A stretch of DNA of 64,000 nucleotides from Metabacillus kandeliae (GCF_021166585.1 NZ_JAJOZE010000002.1:1-64000); one strand, 5' to 3'. Positions 44,377 to 53,681 are shown, counted from the first letter of the stretch. The notes: a model not told the origin generated them from the sequence alone. Made by a program: numbers and translations.

Positions 44377-45303
44377 TTGAACCATTACCTCTATGATCTG
44401 CCGGGAAAAAACAGCTGGCCGAGGTATCTTTCCTCACTGGCTGTCATGATAGGGTTTACCATTTTAGGAAGCATTTTTTATGCGGCAGCAGGGATTTTGA
44501 CTGTTTTGTCAGACAAGGACCAGGAATCTTATTTTGATCTGGCAACTGGGGCATTTGCAGGCCTCGATCCTGTTCTTGATCTTACCTATCTCATGCTGGT
44601 CTATGTATTCTGGCTCGCCGGCATCTGGATTTCCATCAGATTTATTCATAAGCGGACGCTGACTTCGCTTGTTACACCGCGGAGGCGGATTAACTGGCGG
44701 ACTGTTTTTTGGTCATTCGGCATCTATTTTCTGCTGACAGCGCTTTCCCTGGGGATTGACGCGCTCATTTACCCGCACAATTATATGCTGAACAGACCTG
44801 ATCCTCTTCATTTTCTCACTCTGTTTGTTGTCGTGCTCTTGCTCGTACCTATCCAGACAACGGTTGAGGAGCTGTTTTTCAGGGGATTTCTGCTTCAGTG
44901 GATGGCAAAGAAAATCAGGAGCATTGCAGTGCTTTCCGTCCTCATGGCCATTATTTTCGGCTCGCTCCATTTCGCCAATCCGGAAATGGGACGCTCCGCT
45001 ATATGGGTAGGACTCAGCTATTTATTTATGGGGTTTATGCTGACTTTCATTTCGGTGAAAATGGGAACGCTTGAGCTTTCCATCGGCGCCCACATGGCAA
45101 ACAACATGCTGCTATTTTGGTTTTTCGCAGATGAAAAATCCGTTGGCGGTGTATTGCCGGCTCCGTTCAGGGTGCTCGACAGCGACCCTGTCACTTCTTT
45201 CCTATGGGAAGTGTGCGTGATGGTACTTTTTTATATACTTTCAGTCAGAAAGTTTAAAAGAAACAACACTGAAGCAAAAACGAAAGAAATTCAGGCAGGA
45301 TAA
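44377..45303 (+). CDS. CPBP (CAAX/abortive infection-type) intramembrane glutamic protease
   Basis: A 308-residue protein with about eight membrane spans. The three family motifs are present: EELFFRG near 166-172 (EExxxR), FGSLHFANPE with His near 198, and GAHMANN with a second His near 237. The start is TTG after AAGGGAGG. CPBP proteases cleave within the membrane and in Gram-positive bacteria often provide bacteriocin immunity or process peptides. It is followed 22 bases later by a small cytosolic protein gene and likely shares its transcript. Confidence 0.88.
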   Translation: MNHYLYDLPGKNSWPRYLSSLAVMIGFTILGSIFYAAAGILTVLSDKDQESYFDLATGAFAGLDPVLDLTYLMLVYVFWLAGIWISIRFIHKRTLTSLVTPRRRINWRTVFWSFGIYFLLTALSLGIDALIYPHNYMLNRPDPLHFLTLFVVVLLLVPIQTTVEELFFRGFLLQWMAKKIRSIAVLSVLMAIIFGSLHFANPEMGRSAIWVGLSYLFMGFMLTFISVKMGTLELSIGAHMANNMLLFWFFADEKSVGGVLPAPFRVLDSDPVTSFLWEVCVMVLFYILSVRKFKRNNTEAKTKEIQAG

Positions 45304-45325
45304 TACAGAAAGGGGCGAAAACAAT

Positions 45326-45733
45326 ATGGATTTGCAGGAACGGCTGATTGCGATTAATGAGAACGGCGGTGCTGAACAGCAGGCGGAAATCAAAGAATTT
45401 GTGAATGAGTTTGTTAAATCCGGCGAATACTGGGCCATCTCGCCCTGGACCGAGAATTCTGAAGAAGCAAGACCGTTTGTGGGCCTGCTCGATAATGAAA
45501 CACCCTGCTACTTTGTTTTTACGAAAAGCACGAATGCAACTAATTTCGGAAAGCATTACGATTTAAGCAATGAAGCAGGAGAATGTCTCCTTCTGAAACT
45601 GAAGGCAGACCGTTTTCCAGATCAGCTGAAAGAGCTGAAAAGCAACGGCGTTGAAGCCGTACTGTTTGACGAAGGCGCACCAAGTTTAATGATCAATATT
45701 TCTACTATTCTTGAATTGCTCGAAGCTCAGTAA
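45326..45733 (+). CDS. Small cytosolic protein of unknown function
   Basis: A 135-residue acidic protein with alternating helix and strand, no signal or membrane segment. The order (about 40 helical residues, WAISPWTEN, then VGLLDNETPCYFVFTKSTNATNF and repeated beta-alpha units) is reminiscent of SseB N-terminal-type domains, but the match is weak. It follows the CPBP protease by 22 bases with AAAGGGGCG as ribosome site. Confidence 0.7.
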   Translation: MDLQERLIAINENGGAEQQAEIKEFVNEFVKSGEYWAISPWTENSEEARPFVGLLDNETPCYFVFTKSTNATNFGKHYDLSNEAGECLLLKLKADRFPDQLKELKSNGVEAVLFDEGAPSLMINISTILELLEAQ

Positions 45734-45760
45734 GGCCCCTATGCGGGCCTTACTTTTTTT
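45731..45760 (+). terminator. Terminator of the CPBP protease unit
   Basis: TAAGGCCC-CTATGC-GGGCCTTA followed by CTTTTTTT; the stem begins with the stop codon. Confidence 0.88.
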
Positions 45761-45829
45761 AGGTGGCATCTGACCCTGCCGGATAGTATCATTAATATAA
45801 CGCTTGATTACGAGTTGGAGGTGTACAGA

Positions 45830-45928
45830 ATGGCACATCAGCACCTGCTGCCTGATACTGCAGCGTCTCATGCAAAGCCTTGGATTGGAAAGGGCGATAC
45901 TTTGCATGGGATGGAGATAAAGCTTTAG
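45830..45928 (+). other. Possible 32-residue ORF or frameshifted 5' remnant
   Basis: ATG at 45830 has a strong ribosome site (TTGGAGGT, seven bases) and runs 32 codons to TAG. From 45880 a different frame stays open without interruption into the next gene (46006-46272). Either this is a short leader ORF or one base change split a longer gene. Confidence 0.35.
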
Positions 45929-46005
45929 TTTATCGCCCCCTCGCCCTGTTTCCAATGCATGCTTTGCCCTTCATCATATCTAAAAATGATAAGGAGCTGG
46001 CAGTC

Positions 46006-46272
46006 ATGAAACAGGTAAAAGCGGCCGCAGTCCTGCCTGAACGCCTGATCGCTGAAATACAGCAGTATGTTCAGGGAGAAACGATCTACATCCCCCGCGC
46101 GAAAAAGGAACACAAGCGGTGGGGATCGGAATCAGGCGCCAGAAAATATCTGGATGAGCGGAATGCGCAGATCAAACAGGAATACAAAAATGGAACAGCC
46201 CTCAGCATTCTTGCTGAAGAGTATCATCTGTCCATTGAAACGATTAAGAAAATTGTTTATTCGAAAGTATAG
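46006..46272 (+). CDS. CD3324-type small helix-turn-helix protein
   Basis: I start at the ATG at 46006, with AAGGAG nine bases upstream; 88 residues. The sequence KQVKAAAVLPERLIAEIQQYVQGE then IYIPRAKKEHKRWG and a C-terminal helix-turn-helix (about 55-85, GTALSILAEEYHLSIETIKKIVYS) is a family seen across Firmicutes. DNA binding is probable. The same frame is open 42 codons further upstream. Confidence 0.82.
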   Translation: MKQVKAAAVLPERLIAEIQQYVQGETIYIPRAKKEHKRWGSESGARKYLDERNAQIKQEYKNGTALSILAEEYHLSIETIKKIVYSKV

Positions 46273-46284
46273 CGGTTAGGAGAG

Positions 46285-46311
46285 ACGTCCTTGTGAGGGC
46301 GTTTTTTTTTC
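46285..46311 (+). terminator. Terminator of the CD3324-type gene
   Basis: ACGTCC-TTGTGA-GGGCGT (one G-U pair) followed by nine T residues. Confidence 0.85.
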
Positions 46312-46429
46312 ATCTTATATAAGCTAGTGGCTTAACCTTCCTTCTAAAGCGTTTTATTTTTTCTTACCCGTATAATTCTTCTATATAGAAACGTCTTATT
46401 ACTATAATGACTTATAGGAGGGAAAATAG

Positions 46430-47368
46430 ATGGAATCAATGATCAGCATCAGCCAAAACTTCGTCAATGAGACCCGGAAATTAAGAGATGAATACGAAGA
46501 AATCGTTTCAGTATACTCAAAGGATCTGTGGAATTATTGCAAATATATCACTGGTTCACCTTGGGATGGGGAAGATCTTTATCAAGAAACGATGATCAAG
46601 TCTTTTGGACTCCTGCCCCAGCGATGGAGTGAAATTACAGACAAAAAATATTATTTATTCAGGGTTGCCACAAACACCTGGCTGGATCAATGCAGAAAAC
46701 TCAAGCGGGAAATAGGAACATTAGAGGAAGTATCTGAGCCGGAGACAGATTTTACAGATAGTCTTTTATTGGAAGAGATCCTCACATCCTTAGAGGCTAA
46801 TTTAACGCCTAAACAAACAGCTGCATTTCTGCTGGTAGAAATTTTTAAGTTTAAAGCAGAAGAAGCAGCCGGAATTGTTAAAAGTACTCCGGGCGGTGTC
46901 TATTCTTCTGTACAGCGTGCAAGAAGAAAAATTGCTTCCGTGGATTTTTCAAAATCCACACTGCATGGATCAGCACAACAAGACAATCCAACCATTAAAG
47001 CCTATTTAGAAGCCTTTAACAATGGCGATTTGGATCGTATGCTGCAATTATTCAGCGATCAGGCACAAAACGAAGCAATCTTTGGTTTCCAGGAATTTTC
47101 TAAAGCAGAAATGGTAAAAGGTTCCCTCAAATTTGGATTGCCTGGCCATACAGCGCATGAAACCATTCTATGGGGCAAACCAGTAATCGTTATTTTAGCT
47201 GCTGGTGAACAATGTCCAGAAATTCATGATATTCAAATGCAAGAGGTCGAAAACGGAAAAATAGTCAGCCATAAAAGTTATTTTTTCAGAAAAGAATTTA
47301 TACTGGCTGCCGCTGAAGAGCTTGGTCTAAAAGCACAGTTAGTAAAACCGCCTGTACATTGGGAATAA
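46430..47368 (+). CDS. ECF-type sigma factor with C-terminal NTF2/SnoaL-like domain
   Basis: A 312-residue sigma-70 family protein. Region 2 (about 20-90) contains DLWNYCKYITGSPWDGEDLYQETMIKSFG and YYLFRVATNTWLDQCRK. Region 4 (about 125-175) contains LTPKQTAAFLLVEIFKFKAEEAAGIVKSTPGGVYSSVQRARRKI. A further about 130 residues (IKAYLEAFNNGDLDRMLQLFSD ...) form an NTF2/SnoaL-like domain, as in ECF groups such as ECF41 where the extension controls activity. No anti-sigma gene is adjacent. A TATAAT lies at 46403-46408. The start follows AGGAGGG by nine bases. Confidence 0.88.
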   Translation: MESMISISQNFVNETRKLRDEYEEIVSVYSKDLWNYCKYITGSPWDGEDLYQETMIKSFGLLPQRWSEITDKKYYLFRVATNTWLDQCRKLKREIGTLEEVSEPETDFTDSLLLEEILTSLEANLTPKQTAAFLLVEIFKFKAEEAAGIVKSTPGGVYSSVQRARRKIASVDFSKSTLHGSAQQDNPTIKAYLEAFNNGDLDRMLQLFSDQAQNEAIFGFQEFSKAEMVKGSLKFGLPGHTAHETILWGKPVIVILAAGEQCPEIHDIQMQEVENGKIVSHKSYFFRKEFILAAAEELGLKAQLVKPPVHWE

Positions 47369-47532
47369 GCGTGAGGGGATGATGTTTAATCCCCCTTTTC
47401 TGTTTCACATCCATCCTTCTAAAACCCTCCATTTTCTGGCGAGTACGCTTCCCAATCATTGTCTCCCTTTCAATTCCTCCTCCATAACTCTTATAATAAA
47501 GGTAATTCTACGTTTGCTCAGGAGTGAATCTC

Positions 47533-48168
47533 ATGGAACCATTTATACGAAGCGATCAATACAATTTTATTAAACTTCAGCTGCGAAACCTGATTGGCGG
47601 CCATGCATCTGTTAATGACATAGATGTTCTAAAAGCGCTGGATTCGCTTGCAGCTGAAAAATCCGTCAATGTATTTGAGGACTTAACAGCAGAACAGCAG
47701 CAGATTCTTGAGCCCATTTCTTCGATCAGGGATAAAACAGAGGCAGCGGAGTATTTGGCAGGTTTGAAGGAATATGTCATCCCCTTCTGGCATGTCACAG
47801 ATATGACGGTTAAAAAGCTTTTTCCAAAAGCAAAAAAACTGAAGCTGCCGCCGCTGGATGCCATGGATTTAAAGGAAACCACTTATATTGGCTGGGATGA
47901 TATCGGCTCCGGGAGAAAGTTTTTGATTGTTCCTTATGAAAATAAGCTGATCGGACTCTCCGGCACATACAGCAGCATCAGCCAAAGAGGCCTCTGCCAT
48001 ATTTGCAGCAGATTCAGCGATGTTGGCATGTTTATGACAGAAAAAAAAGGCCCTGTCCAGGACACTTTTATTAAAAGAGGCAACTACATTTGCCAGGACA
48101 GCTTGAAATGCAACAGCAGCATTACCTCCCTCGACAAGCTGAATGACTTTGTTGGACGGCTGAAATAA
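47533..48168 (+). CDS. FusB/FusC-family EF-G-binding protein
   Basis: Start ATG at 47533 with AGGAGTG upstream (a GTG three codons earlier overlaps that site); 211 residues. The N-terminal half is helical; the C-terminal half carries the treble-clef zinc finger GLCHICSRFSD ... YICQDSLKCNSSI with four cysteines. FusB proteins bind elongation factor G, release it from the ribosome and can give low-level fusidic acid resistance. Chromosomal copies are widespread in bacilli. It is monocistronic. Confidence 0.88.
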   Translation: MEPFIRSDQYNFIKLQLRNLIGGHASVNDIDVLKALDSLAAEKSVNVFEDLTAEQQQILEPISSIRDKTEAAEYLAGLKEYVIPFWHVTDMTVKKLFPKAKKLKLPPLDAMDLKETTYIGWDDIGSGRKFLIVPYENKLIGLSGTYSSISQRGLCHICSRFSDVGMFMTEKKGPVQDTFIKRGNYICQDSLKCNSSITSLDKLNDFVGRLK

Positions 48169-48234
48169 GAATGAAGCCTCTTATGGATGGACAACATGCT
48201 ATAATAGAGGAACCCATTAAGAAATGAGGCTGCT

Positions 48235-48717
48235 ATGATGCTAACATTTGAAGAAAAACTGGCGATTGCCGAATCGTTCCCTGAGCTGGAACGAAAAGAT
48301 GTATCCTTGAAACGAGTCAACTTCCACTATCCTGATAGTGTGTTTGATAAAAAAGTGGTGATTCAGCATTTGCACCCGAACGGTAACGGATTTGTCTTCG
48401 GCGGGCACCTGAAGAATGCTGAGACAGATGAAAGAGGCTTTATCAATATCAGAGACTTTTCTGAAGATGCGCTTCGAAAAATAATCAAGGATTCCATCAG
48501 CTCCCTCTCCGAAAACTCAGATGCTGCCAAGGAAAGTGCCATCATTGGTGAAGGCGAAGAACAGCGGTGGATCGGAGAAGACAACCAAACACTTCTTCTC
48601 GTTTATGAGGATGAATGGTGGAACGTCTATACCGGTTTAAACCTTGAAGCTGCTTTCGGTTCTTATGAAGAGGCGGAGGATTATTTGATGGATGAAGGTT
48701 TCAGACGGCAGGTTTGA
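48235..48717 (+). CDS. Hypothetical cytosolic protein
   Basis: A 160-residue acidic protein, no signal or membrane segment. It starts FEEKLAIAESFPELERKDVSLKRVNFHYPDS, has a basic centre (VVIQHLHPNGNGFVFGGHL) and ends with WWNVYTGLNLEAAFGSYEEAEDYLMDEGF. I cannot name the family. GAGGCTGCT precedes the start. It is convergent with the FUSC gene. Confidence 0.72.
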   Translation: MMLTFEEKLAIAESFPELERKDVSLKRVNFHYPDSVFDKKVVIQHLHPNGNGFVFGGHLKNAETDERGFINIRDFSEDALRKIIKDSISSLSENSDAAKESAIIGEGEEQRWIGEDNQTLLLVYEDEWWNVYTGLNLEAAFGSYEEAEDYLMDEGFRRQV

Positions 48718-48724
48718 TCAATTG

Positions 48725-48764
48725 AAAAAGACACAGCAGGCTATATTAGCTGCTGTGTCTTTTT
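48725..48764. terminator. Bidirectional terminator containing the FUSC stop codon
   Basis: A perfect 15-base stem AAAAAGACACAGCAG / CTGCTGTGTCTTTTT. The loop contains the stop codon of the convergent gene at 48746-48748. Confidence 0.92.
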
Positions 48765-51019
48765 GTTTCCTGCTCTTCCTCAAGATCCTTCCTTGCAGCG
48801 CCAAGATCCTCGGCAAGCTGAAGCAAGGCTTCGTTAATCGGCCAAATATAATAAAGGTAGTGCAGCAGGTGAATTTGGGCATGCTCTCTTTTCCCATCTG
48901 TTTCAGGTCCTTTTTCAATCGTTTTCCGCTGCTTCTCAAGCCCTCTGACTGCTGCTGAATTCCGTTCATTGGCGAGAAGGCTTGTAATGATATCAATATT
49001 TCCCTGAAGCACATCTTTAATATGAAGAATGGCCAGTCTGTATTCAGGCGCCTGCTCTCTTTTCAGCGTCCTGTTTGAAGAAGCCACCAAATGCTTTGCA
49101 TAGTAATGGACAGCGCCAAGGGTGTTTATCCACTTGGAAAAGCCGGAAGGATCCAAAGAGCCGGCTCTCCGGAAAATCTGCTTTGTATGGTTTTTCATTT
49201 CCTCCAGTTTCTGATCCATTTCAAAAGCTGTATTTGTAAAATCAAGCAAGGTTTGCTCCCCGCTTAACAAATGATTCATGTATTCATTGAGGCAATTTTT
49301 CAGATCCTCTAAATACTCAACTGATAGATCGGCCACTTTGTCTTTTGTTCTGACCGGCAATAGCCAGTAGGAAACAACAAAAGCAATGCCTGCCCCGATG
49401 ATCGTATCAAGGACCCTCGCGCCAAGCAGCTGAAGCGTCACACCGCCGAGAAGCAGATCATACATGAGAGCCATCATCATCGTGATAAAGAAACTCATCA
49501 ATGTATAGGAAACCTGGAAAAGATAAAAGGCCAGGAAGATGCTGGCAAACAAACAGATCAGCTGCAGGGCTTGCTGGCCTTCCACAGCAAGAGCCATGCC
49601 AAAGCCTGCAATCCCGCCAAGCACTGTCCCAAAGGAACGCTGAAAGGCTTTAATATACGTTCTTCCGACAGACTCTGTTCCCAAAAGCACAATAAAAGCG
49701 GTCAGAAGAATCCAGTACTGGTGGGTTGATGTCAGCAAATAGCCGAGCACAATGGAAATCGCTCCGGCGACAAGGGCCTGCAGAGCTTTTTTTCTCGGCA
49801 GGTTGTATTTATCTTCTTTGTCTTCTTTGTCTTCCTGATCTTCCTCTTCGTCTGTTTGCTCCGCTGCCTCACTGTTCACATCCAGGAGGTATTCCCTCAG
49901 TTCATTGCCGGAAAGCTTTTTATTCATGGCCTCCTGAATGCTGAAGGCCCCTTCAATGACGTGATTGGCAATGGTTTCAATTCTTTGCACCAAATAAAGC
50001 CATTCCCCTGATTGTTCCTTTTCAGTATAAAGGTCATTCAGTGCAAATCTGATGCCCTGAAGTGCTTTTTCCGCCTCCTGCAGGTGGAATGTCTCATATT
50101 CCTCAGCCAGAACCTCCGCATTCCGGATCGATTCCACTACCCAGACGAGCAGTCTGCGAAGCTCTGTATATTCCAGCGCATGGCTGCTTTTGAGCTTGAT
50201 AATGGCATCTGTTAAAGCTTCTGTCAGCATCTCTGAATCAAAAACGTAAAGGCGCAGCTGGTTTGTCGAGACCCCGGGCCAAACTTTGTGAACCTCTGCC
50301 GATGATAAATCTCCCGAAATCATCCGGGCATATTCCCGCAGTCTTCTTACATTATTGATAAGCTTCCGGATTCTTTCAGGCTTTGTAACAGGATCTTTAA
50401 TCATCTCAAGAATCAGGCTGAAAGCGAGGTTCGTTTGAGTGTGAAAGGATCTTATGCTTCTTTTTAAAACCTTTTCAGGATTTGTTTTAAAAAACACAAA
50501 ATTATAAAGGAAAGCAAATGTTATTCCGACTAAGATACCTGCAAAGAGCCATGGCAGCTGTGCCGGCTGCAGGCGGAGGAGGCTCGCAAAATAGATCGAC
50601 ATGAATCCGACCATACAGATCGAAAAATATCTTGCCCCATATTTCTGCAAATAAAAGGCCAGGACAACCACAAGCAAAATGACGGCATCCACAAGATGTC
50701 CATATCCGGAAAGAAAGGAACCCAGTGTTACAGCCGTGATGCTCGCGAGAGGCAGGAGCAGGGTGGTGATTTTTTTCTGTTTTTCTGTATCATCCGCAAC
50801 AGTTAAAATCCCCATCATGCCGAGTACCCCTGCAATAATGGCTGCCGGTACTGCTTTTCCTTGAAAAATGAAAAGCAGGAGCAGCATAGTAAAAACGGAC
50901 GACATTACGCTTAATATAACTTTGCCCGCCTGCTCAAACCGCTTTAAACCGGGATCTGAAGCAAAAAGGCGGGCAAGCCAGTAAAATTGCATCTGCCAGC
51001 TTCTCATATTTTTTCTCAT
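48746..51019 (-). CDS. FUSC-family (YccS/aromatic-acid-exporter-like) membrane protein
   Basis: A 757-residue protein with two clusters of about six membrane spans (about 25-180 and 400-550), each followed by a helical cytosolic region. The two halves are joined by a very acidic linker (EEEDQEDKEDKEDK near 385). This duplicated layout is that of FUSC proteins, putative exporters of aromatic acids or other small molecules. The start is at 51019 or four codons later at 51007; ribosome sites are weak for both. The substrate is unknown. Confidence 0.85.
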   Translation of the reverse strand: MRKNMRSWQMQFYWLARLFASDPGLKRFEQAGKVILSVMSSVFTMLLLLFIFQGKAVPAAIIAGVLGMMGILTVADDTEKQKKITTLLLPLASITAVTLGSFLSGYGHLVDAVILLVVVLAFYLQKYGARYFSICMVGFMSIYFASLLRLQPAQLPWLFAGILVGITFAFLYNFVFFKTNPEKVLKRSIRSFHTQTNLAFSLILEMIKDPVTKPERIRKLINNVRRLREYARMISGDLSSAEVHKVWPGVSTNQLRLYVFDSEMLTEALTDAIIKLKSSHALEYTELRRLLVWVVESIRNAEVLAEEYETFHLQEAEKALQGIRFALNDLYTEKEQSGEWLYLVQRIETIANHVIEGAFSIQEAMNKKLSGNELREYLLDVNSEAAEQTDEEEDQEDKEDKEDKYNLPRKKALQALVAGAISIVLGYLLTSTHQYWILLTAFIVLLGTESVGRTYIKAFQRSFGTVLGGIAGFGMALAVEGQQALQLICLFASIFLAFYLFQVSYTLMSFFITMMMALMYDLLLGGVTLQLLGARVLDTIIGAGIAFVVSYWLLPVRTKDKVADLSVEYLEDLKNCLNEYMNHLLSGEQTLLDFTNTAFEMDQKLEEMKNHTKQIFRRAGSLDPSGFSKWINTLGAVHYYAKHLVASSNRTLKREQAPEYRLAILHIKDVLQGNIDIITSLLANERNSAAVRGLEKQRKTIEKGPETDGKREHAQIHLLHYLYYIWPINEALLQLAEDLGAARKDLEEEQETKRHSS

Positions 51020-51068
51020 ATCTATAGGTTAATCCATTTAGAGCTTTTTAACAAAAAAACCGCTTGTT

Positions 51069-52004
51069 TCATTGATACAATTTCAGGATCGCTGCTGCCT
51101 GTTCCTTTATTTCCGCTTGAAGCTCTGCAGGCCTGAGCACCTTCGCCTCACTGCCTAAGGCGAGCAAAAGCGCTGATGTAAAAGGGATTTCGCTGCTGTC
51201 CAAATGGCCGCGAATAAACCCTGAGCCATCCTCCTGTTCAATTAGCCAGTTCTGGAAAACCGGATGACTCCTGCAGAGCCTGACCCCTTCTTTTGAAAGA
51301 GCAATATCAAATAAGACGTCTCCCTTTTCCTCAGCCTGATTCAGAAAGTCTTCAAGCGAAGGAATGTCTCCATCATATGGTTCTATTTCTTTTAAATTAA
51401 GAATCCGGTCTGCCCTGAAAAGCAGAATTTTCCCCTTCTCTATTAAGTAAGCAGGGACATACCACAACCCTGCTTCCGAATAAATGCCGAGAGGAACAGC
51501 CTTGTGATTTCTGATTCCTTTTTTTGAATCATACTCCAAGACGGCAGCCATTTTAGACAAGGCGGCATCTGTAATTTTTTCAAGAAGAGGCGCTTCAATC
51601 ATTTTATAATGCGGCGTCCGGATAGCCACCGCATGTTTCAGCCTGTCTAACTTCTCTTTACTGTGCGCAGGCAGATTACCATAAAATTTCTTCAGCGCCG
51701 ACTGAATATCAATCTGGAAAGGCAGGGAACGGTAAGAAGAAAGGGATTCATAGGCAAAGTAGATGGAGATCGCCTCATCTGCCGTAAATCGAATGGGAGG
51801 CAGCAGATTTTGATTCAGCATCCTGTATCCTCCTGCCCTGCCCTGTTCTGAATAAAAAGGAACACCCCACGTACTCAGCTCTTCCAAATCCCGCTGAATG
51901 GTTCTAAGTGAAACCCCGAACTCCTCAGCACATTCTTTTGCTGTAAAAGCACTTCTCTGATTAATGTATTGAAATAGCTCAAACAGCCTTTTTGATTTAT
52001 TCAT
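51069..52004 (-). CDS. Helix-turn-helix / WYL-domain transcriptional regulator
   Basis: A 311-residue regulator with an N-terminal HTH_11 domain (about 1-60; FTAKECAEEFGVSLRTIQRDLEEL) and a WYL domain (about 140-220; GLWYVPAYLIEKGKILLFRADRI), plus a C-terminal WCX-like extension. WYL proteins sense ligands or nucleic acid. AAAGGAG lies nine bases before the ATG. It is divergent from a dihydrofolate-reductase-like gene and probably controls it. Confidence 0.9.
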   Translation of the reverse strand: MNKSKRLFELFQYINQRSAFTAKECAEEFGVSLRTIQRDLEELSTWGVPFYSEQGRAGGYRMLNQNLLPPIRFTADEAISIYFAYESLSSYRSLPFQIDIQSALKKFYGNLPAHSKEKLDRLKHAVAIRTPHYKMIEAPLLEKITDAALSKMAAVLEYDSKKGIRNHKAVPLGIYSEAGLWYVPAYLIEKGKILLFRADRILNLKEIEPYDGDIPSLEDFLNQAEEKGDVLFDIALSKEGVRLCRSHPVFQNWLIEQEDGSGFIRGHLDSSEIPFTSALLLALGSEAKVLRPAELQAEIKEQAAAILKLYQ

Positions 52005-52039
52005 CTGCCGCCGCTCCTTTTCTTTTAATTATGTCACAA

Positions 52040-52064
52040 GCTGTCATATTTTAACGCTATCATA
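52040..52064. promoter_or_regulatory. Direct repeat in the divergent WYL / reductase promoter region
   Basis: GCTGTCATA (52040-52048) and GCTATCATA (52056-52064) are 16 bases apart, eight of nine identical, in the 90-base intergenic region. A candidate operator for the WYL regulator. Confidence 0.4.
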
Positions 52065-52094
52065 ACAGCAGAAACAAAAAAGGAGGAATGCAAA

Positions 52095-52634
52095 ATGAGA
52101 GAAACAGTATTGTACATTGCGATGAGTCTTGATGGTTACATCGCACGGGAAGATGGGGCCATTGATTGGCTTGAAGCAGCAGAAGGTGAAGGAGACAACG
52201 GTTACGGAGAATTCATGCAAACGATAGATACTGTCATTATGGGAAGAAAAACATATGATCAGGTTTTAGGGTTTGATATGCCCTTTCCTTATCAAGAGCA
52301 GGAATGCTATGTCTTTTCCAGCAAAAAGAAAGGAAAGGATGCGCATGCCGTATTTTGGGAAGGCTCTCCTAAAGAACTGATGAAGGATTTGAAAACGAAA
52401 GAGGGGAAGGATATCTGGCTGGTCGGCGGATCTGACCTTCTGCATGACTGCATGAAAGAGGGGCTAGTAGACAGGTATATGATTGCCATTATCCCAGTAC
52501 TGCTTGGAAAAGGAATCCCTTTATTTAAAAGCGGATTCCAAGAACAGCATGTGAAGCTGACAGGTACAAAGGAATATGGCCAAATTGTGATGCTTTCTTA
52601 TGAAAGGCTTAAAAGTAAACCGCTCAATAGCTGA
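52095..52634 (+). CDS. Dihydrofolate reductase/RibD-like family protein (YyaP/YwjB type)
   Basis: A 179-residue single-domain protein with the RibD C-terminal/DHFR-like fold: MSLDGYIAREDGAIDWL at the N-terminus, VIMGRKTYDQV, and the nucleotide loop IWLVGGSDLLHDCMKEGLVD. It starts after AAAAGGAGG. Functional DHFR is unlikely because these proteins usually lack folate-binding residues. It is divergent from a WYL regulator. Confidence 0.88.
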   Translation: MRETVLYIAMSLDGYIAREDGAIDWLEAAEGEGDNGYGEFMQTIDTVIMGRKTYDQVLGFDMPFPYQEQECYVFSSKKKGKDAHAVFWEGSPKELMKDLKTKEGKDIWLVGGSDLLHDCMKEGLVDRYMIAIIPVLLGKGIPLFKSGFQEQHVKLTGTKEYGQIVMLSYERLKSKPLNS

Positions 52635-52705
52635 GAATCGATGGCTTGATGCTTTTTATGGTAAACTTAGAGTAGGAAAAATATATTTTAGAAATGAGGA
52701 ATTAT

Positions 52706-53578
52706 ATGCACGATAGGAAAAAAATAAAGAATACTAAGCTCAGGCTGTTGGTGCGCGGATTAATGGTCGTTATTGGCGGATTCATCGCAGCCTATGGTCT
52801 GGAAACAGTCCTTATCCCGAATCACGTCTCAGATGGCGGCGTAACGGGCCTCAGCATTGTTGGCTCAGAACTGTTCGGTTTACCTCTTGGTGTCTGGATC
52901 ACCATTTTAAATATCCCTTTTATCTGGTTAGGCTATCAGCAAATTGGAAAAACCTTCGCAATTTTTTCTGTTATTGGTATAGCCTCCCTAGCAATTGGTA
53001 CACACCTCATGTATTATACTCCCGCTATTATTGAAGGAGATACCCTGCTAATAACCGTTGTCGGCGGTATTATCCTTGGTTTTGGAATGGGTTTGGCACT
53101 GCGTAATGGCGGTGCGTTGGATGGAATCGATATGCTCGCTGTATTGCTTTCCCGGAGATTGCCGTTTGGGACAAGTGATCTTATCCTTTTCCTGAATGCT
53201 TTTGTTTTTATCTTTGTTTCAATCGTATTCGGACTAAAGGGAGCCTTCCTTTCAGCCATAGCTTATTATATCGCTTCAAAAGTCATCCATATCGTGGAAC
53301 AGGGACTAAGCGGAACGAAAACCTTCCAAATCATTACCTCTCAGCCTGAAATCATGATCGAAACGATACGCGACCGTTTAGGACGGGGTGCAACCTATAA
53401 AAAAGCATACGGCGGCTTCTCAAATGAAATGTTCAAAGAAATCACCTGTGTCATCAATCGCCTCGAAGAAACCAAAATCAAAGAAATCATCAATGAAATC
53501 GACGATACAGCCTTCGTTACCGTCTACGACACTGTCGAAGTAAAAGGCGGCAGCTTCAGAAAACGCAACATTCACTAA
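52706..53578 (+). CDS. YitT family membrane protein (DUF161/DUF2179)
   Basis: Starting at the ATG at 52706 (GAGGAATTAT upstream) the product is 290 residues: five membrane spans (about 10-180, with NHVSDGGVTGLSIVG and GFGMGLALRNGGALDGIDMLA) followed by a cytosolic DUF2179 domain (about 215-285, IITSQPEIMIETIRDRLGRGAT). B. subtilis has several paralogues (YitT, YpjC, YqfU, YvjA). Transport function is suspected but unproven. Confidence 0.9.
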   Translation: MHDRKKIKNTKLRLLVRGLMVVIGGFIAAYGLETVLIPNHVSDGGVTGLSIVGSELFGLPLGVWITILNIPFIWLGYQQIGKTFAIFSVIGIASLAIGTHLMYYTPAIIEGDTLLITVVGGIILGFGMGLALRNGGALDGIDMLAVLLSRRLPFGTSDLILFLNAFVFIFVSIVFGLKGAFLSAIAYYIASKVIHIVEQGLSGTKTFQIITSQPEIMIETIRDRLGRGATYKKAYGGFSNEMFKEITCVINRLEETKIKEIINEIDDTAFVTVYDTVEVKGGSFRKRNIH

Positions 53579-53641
53579 GTTAGGACAGGCAACATATCTG
53601 CTGATTGCTTCTATGATCAGGAATTGTTAATTCCCATGATA

Positions 53642-53681
53642 AAACCGGCCCTTTTATTAACTAAGGGCCGGTTTTTTTGCT
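53642..53681 (+). terminator. Terminator of the yitT-like gene
   Basis: AAACCGGCCCTT / AAGGGCCGGTTT stem followed by TTTTT. Confidence 0.92.
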
